Source: an uncultured Clostridia bacterium (GTDB taxonomy: Bacteria > Bacillota > Clostridia > Oscillospirales > Oscillospiraceae). From it: 64,000 nucleotides of DNA. The notes beneath the pieces were generated by a model. The model was not told where the DNA came from. It saw only the letters and a program-made list of their open reading frames with translations, and made no database searches. The translations under genes and the position numbers were made by a program. Below are positions 62,780-64,000 of this stretch, piece after piece. Within the stretch, counting starts at the first letter, position 1, and every line of letters starts with the position of its first letter. The stretch lies in NCBI GenBank assembly GCA_947173485.1, contig CAMWFH010000001.1, forward strand, positions 372,001 to 436,000. Direction: 5' to 3'.

Positions 62780-62873
62780 TAGAAAGGGCGCTGCCGGTAA
62801 GCGGTCAGCCCCCTATGCGTTGGTCAAGAAGTGACCGCAGCTGTTGAGGGCAGGGGCGGTCACTTCTTTTTTG
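62780..62873 (+). ncRNA. Small RNA, second copy of the 39.4-kb type
   Basis: About 94 nt from the promoter to a terminator with a perfect 12-bp stem (AGAAGTGACCGC/GCGGTCACTTCT) and T6. The 5' part holds GGGCGC and GGTCAGCCC as in the RNA at 39398. The terminator stem carries, on the opposite strand, AAA-AAG-AAG-TGA, the end of a short frame (FMQAKKK) typical of a toxin C-terminus, but no complete peptide gene is found upstream of it. It looks like an orphan antitoxin RNA. Ends are estimates. Confidence 0.65.
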
Positions 62874-62880
62874 CCTGCAT

Positions 62881-62912
62881 AAAGAGACCGCCCCGGCTCT
62901 CCGCCGGGGCGG
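62881..62912 (-). terminator. Terminator after the FliB-like gene
   Basis: A 10-bp perfect stem (CCGCCCCGGC/GCCGGGGCGG) with a 5-nt loop, followed on the minus strand by TCTCTTT. Confidence 0.8.
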
Positions 62913-62926
62913 CGGTATCCGCCCCC

Positions 62927-64000
62927 TCAGCCGCCTACCAGGATGGCCATATGGGCCAGGGTGGCGCTGTCGTTTTGGAACAGCTCGTCCCGGAGACGGG
63001 ACCGCTGGGTGGGGTTGTGGATCAGGGACCGGCTCACATGGACCAGGACGTGGAACAGCCGCTCCCGGCGGGCCTCCTTGTCCATGGCGCAGACGGCGGC
63101 GAACCGGTAGAAGCTGTAGAGGTTGCACAGGTTGACGTAGCTCTTCCAAAGCTCCTCCGGGGATTTGAGGGAGGGGAAGGACAGGAAGAAGGTGATGGTC
63201 ACCATCAGGTTTTCCAAGAAATGCTCCGAGCCGCCCAGCAGTGCGGCCAGCTTGGCCTCCGCCGCCTCATAGCGGCCCGCGTTGATCGTCACCCGGCCCA
63301 GGTCCAGCCCCTCTATGGCAGACCGGTCGGTCACGGTGGCCAGCAGCTCGCCGGATACGTCCTTTAGGGCGCGGAACTGCCGGATGAGCAGCTGGAGGCC
63401 GTTGCTCAGGAACAGCTTTTGATCGCGGGCCAAGCGGGAAAGGTCCAGGGCCGCAGGGTCCCCTAAAAGGGCCGCGCTCTGACATAGCCAGTTGTCCAGG
63501 GCCTCCCCATCGTTCCAGTCCAGCTCCCGCAGTTGCTGGGTCAGCAGGCCCAACAGCATCAGCCGCCGGGGCAGCGGCAGGGCACGGGCCTGGAGGGCAT
63601 CGATCCATAGGGAGCGGATGGCGGCGAAGCGGGTCTCCGCCGGGTTGACCGGATATACGTTCCGGTGCTTATTTTTTGGCAGTGGGTCCTCGATAAAGTC
63701 TATGCCCTGCTCCAAGTCCCACAGCAGGGCCAGCACCCCCTCGCAGGAGGGGCTGAGGGAACGTTCCAGAGCGGCGGGCGTATAGACCTCACGCCGGGGG
63801 TAGACCCGGCAGACCTTGGGCAGGGTCTCCTCGCCGCACTCCAGCTGGAGACGGCACAGCCCCTCCGGGGTGTGGAAAGCGCAGCGGCCCTCCTCTGTGA
63901 CTCGGAACTCGGCATACCTTCCGTCATGCTCCCGCTCCCGAAGGCGGCGCATCCCCGCCCGCATCTGGGCCTCTACCTCAGGGCTCTTCGGCGCCCGCTT
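62927..64000 (-). CDS. fliB: Flagellin lysine-N-methylase FliB-like, 5' end outside window
   Basis: The frame is open to the window edge, so the start lies beyond 64000 (an internal ATG at 63964 is not the start). The visible ~357 residues contain the cysteine-rich FliB signature: GRCAFHTPEGLCRLQLECG, LPKVCRVYPRREV, SLSPSCEGV. FliB methylates lysines on flagellin, probably through an Fe-S/radical-type mechanism; the N-terminal CxxC part is missing here. No flagellar gene is nearby. The helical C-terminal half is typical. Confidence 0.82.
   Translation of the reverse strand, partial: KRAPKSPEVEAQMRAGMRRLREREHDGRYAEFRVTEEGRCAFHTPEGLCRLQLECGEETLPKVCRVYPRREVYTPAALERSLSPSCEGVLALLWDLEQGIDFIEDPLPKNKHRNVYPVNPAETRFAAIRSLWIDALQARALPLPRRLMLLGLLTQQLRELDWNDGEALDNWLCQSAALLGDPAALDLSRLARDQKLFLSNGLQLLIRQFRALKDVSGELLATVTDRSAIEGLDLGRVTINAGRYEAAEAKLAALLGGSEHFLENLMVTITFFLSFPSLKSPEELWKSYVNLCNLYSFYRFAAVCAMDKEARRERLFHVLVHVSRSLIHNPTQRSRLRDELFQNDSATLAHMAILVGG

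Noticed and set aside
62840..62900. A short minus-strand frame ending FMQAKKK opposite the second small RNA, as a toxin gene
   Set aside because: Upstream of these codons lies the FliB terminator hairpin, with no start codon, SD or hydrophobic stretch; treated as a remnant only.

Overview
The window is GC-rich, densely coding bacterial chromosome. Leaders are short with strong Shine-Dalgarno sites, promoters follow TTGACA-N17-TATAAT, and intrinsic terminators end in T runs. FabK instead of FabI, a MarR-type regulator beside the fab genes, HisZ with short-form HisG, a TrpR-like HisR/YerC and FliB together suggest a high-GC Clostridia member, probably Oscillospiraceae (Flavonifractor/Lawsonibacter-like). 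This is inferred from gene content; no rRNA or tRNA gene is present to confirm it.

Layout. (1) 1-7.5 kb: a four-gene minus-strand Wadjet-type plasmid-defence operon (JetA, JetB, JetC, and JetD cut by the window edge). (2) 7.6-14.7 kb: housekeeping and accessory genes: a NagD-like HAD phosphatase, a calcineurin-like phosphoesterase, a small AT-richer patch of three unknown genes with back-to-back promoters, a GNAT acetyltransferase, acylphosphatase, an ATL/MGMT-like protein, RsmI and a patatin phospholipase. (3) 14.7-19.1 kb: a phosphate module (Na/Pi cotransporter with PhoU domain, PhoB-like regulator, PhoR-like kinase) behind a PHO-box-like leader. (4) 19.1-27.7 kb: a complete histidine operon (hisR-Z-G-D-C-B-H-A-F-IE and a PHP histidinol phosphatase) with a palindrome across its -10 box. 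(5) 27.8-34.1 kb: a divergent sugar-acid locus (FadR-type regulator and GntP permease facing a dehydratase, a zinc dehydrogenase and a KduD-like SDR) that would take L-idonate or gluconate towards 2-keto-3-deoxygluconate. (6) 34.1-37.1 kb: a small membrane protein, a two-part ThrE-type exporter and an LRR-type surface protein. (7) 37.1-48.2 kb: a full fatty-acid synthesis cluster from acpP to fabZ plus a MarR regulator. (8) 48.3-51.2 kb: galK-galT. (9) 51.2-62.7 kb: a minus-strand signalling/envelope cluster (CHASE2 adenylate cyclase, YoaK-like protein, helical unknown, kinase-NACHT fusion, two small membrane proteins, M48 protease, unknown, lipoprotein). (10) 62.9-64 kb: a flagellin lysine methylase (FliB) cut by the window edge.

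Most notable non-coding signal: two small-RNA units of the same design, at about 39.4 kb (between fabG and fabF) and 62.8 kb. Each has a near-consensus promoter, a 5' element containing GGGCGC and GGTCAGCCC, and a terminator whose stem carries a TGA stop codon on the opposite strand. At 39.5 kb that stop ends a 31-residue hydrophobic peptide gene with its own strong promoter, which is the layout of a type I toxin-antitoxin pair. The 62.8 kb copy looks like an antitoxin-type RNA without an intact toxin. The kinase-NACHT/cyclase cluster is the best candidate for an undescribed multi-gene system.
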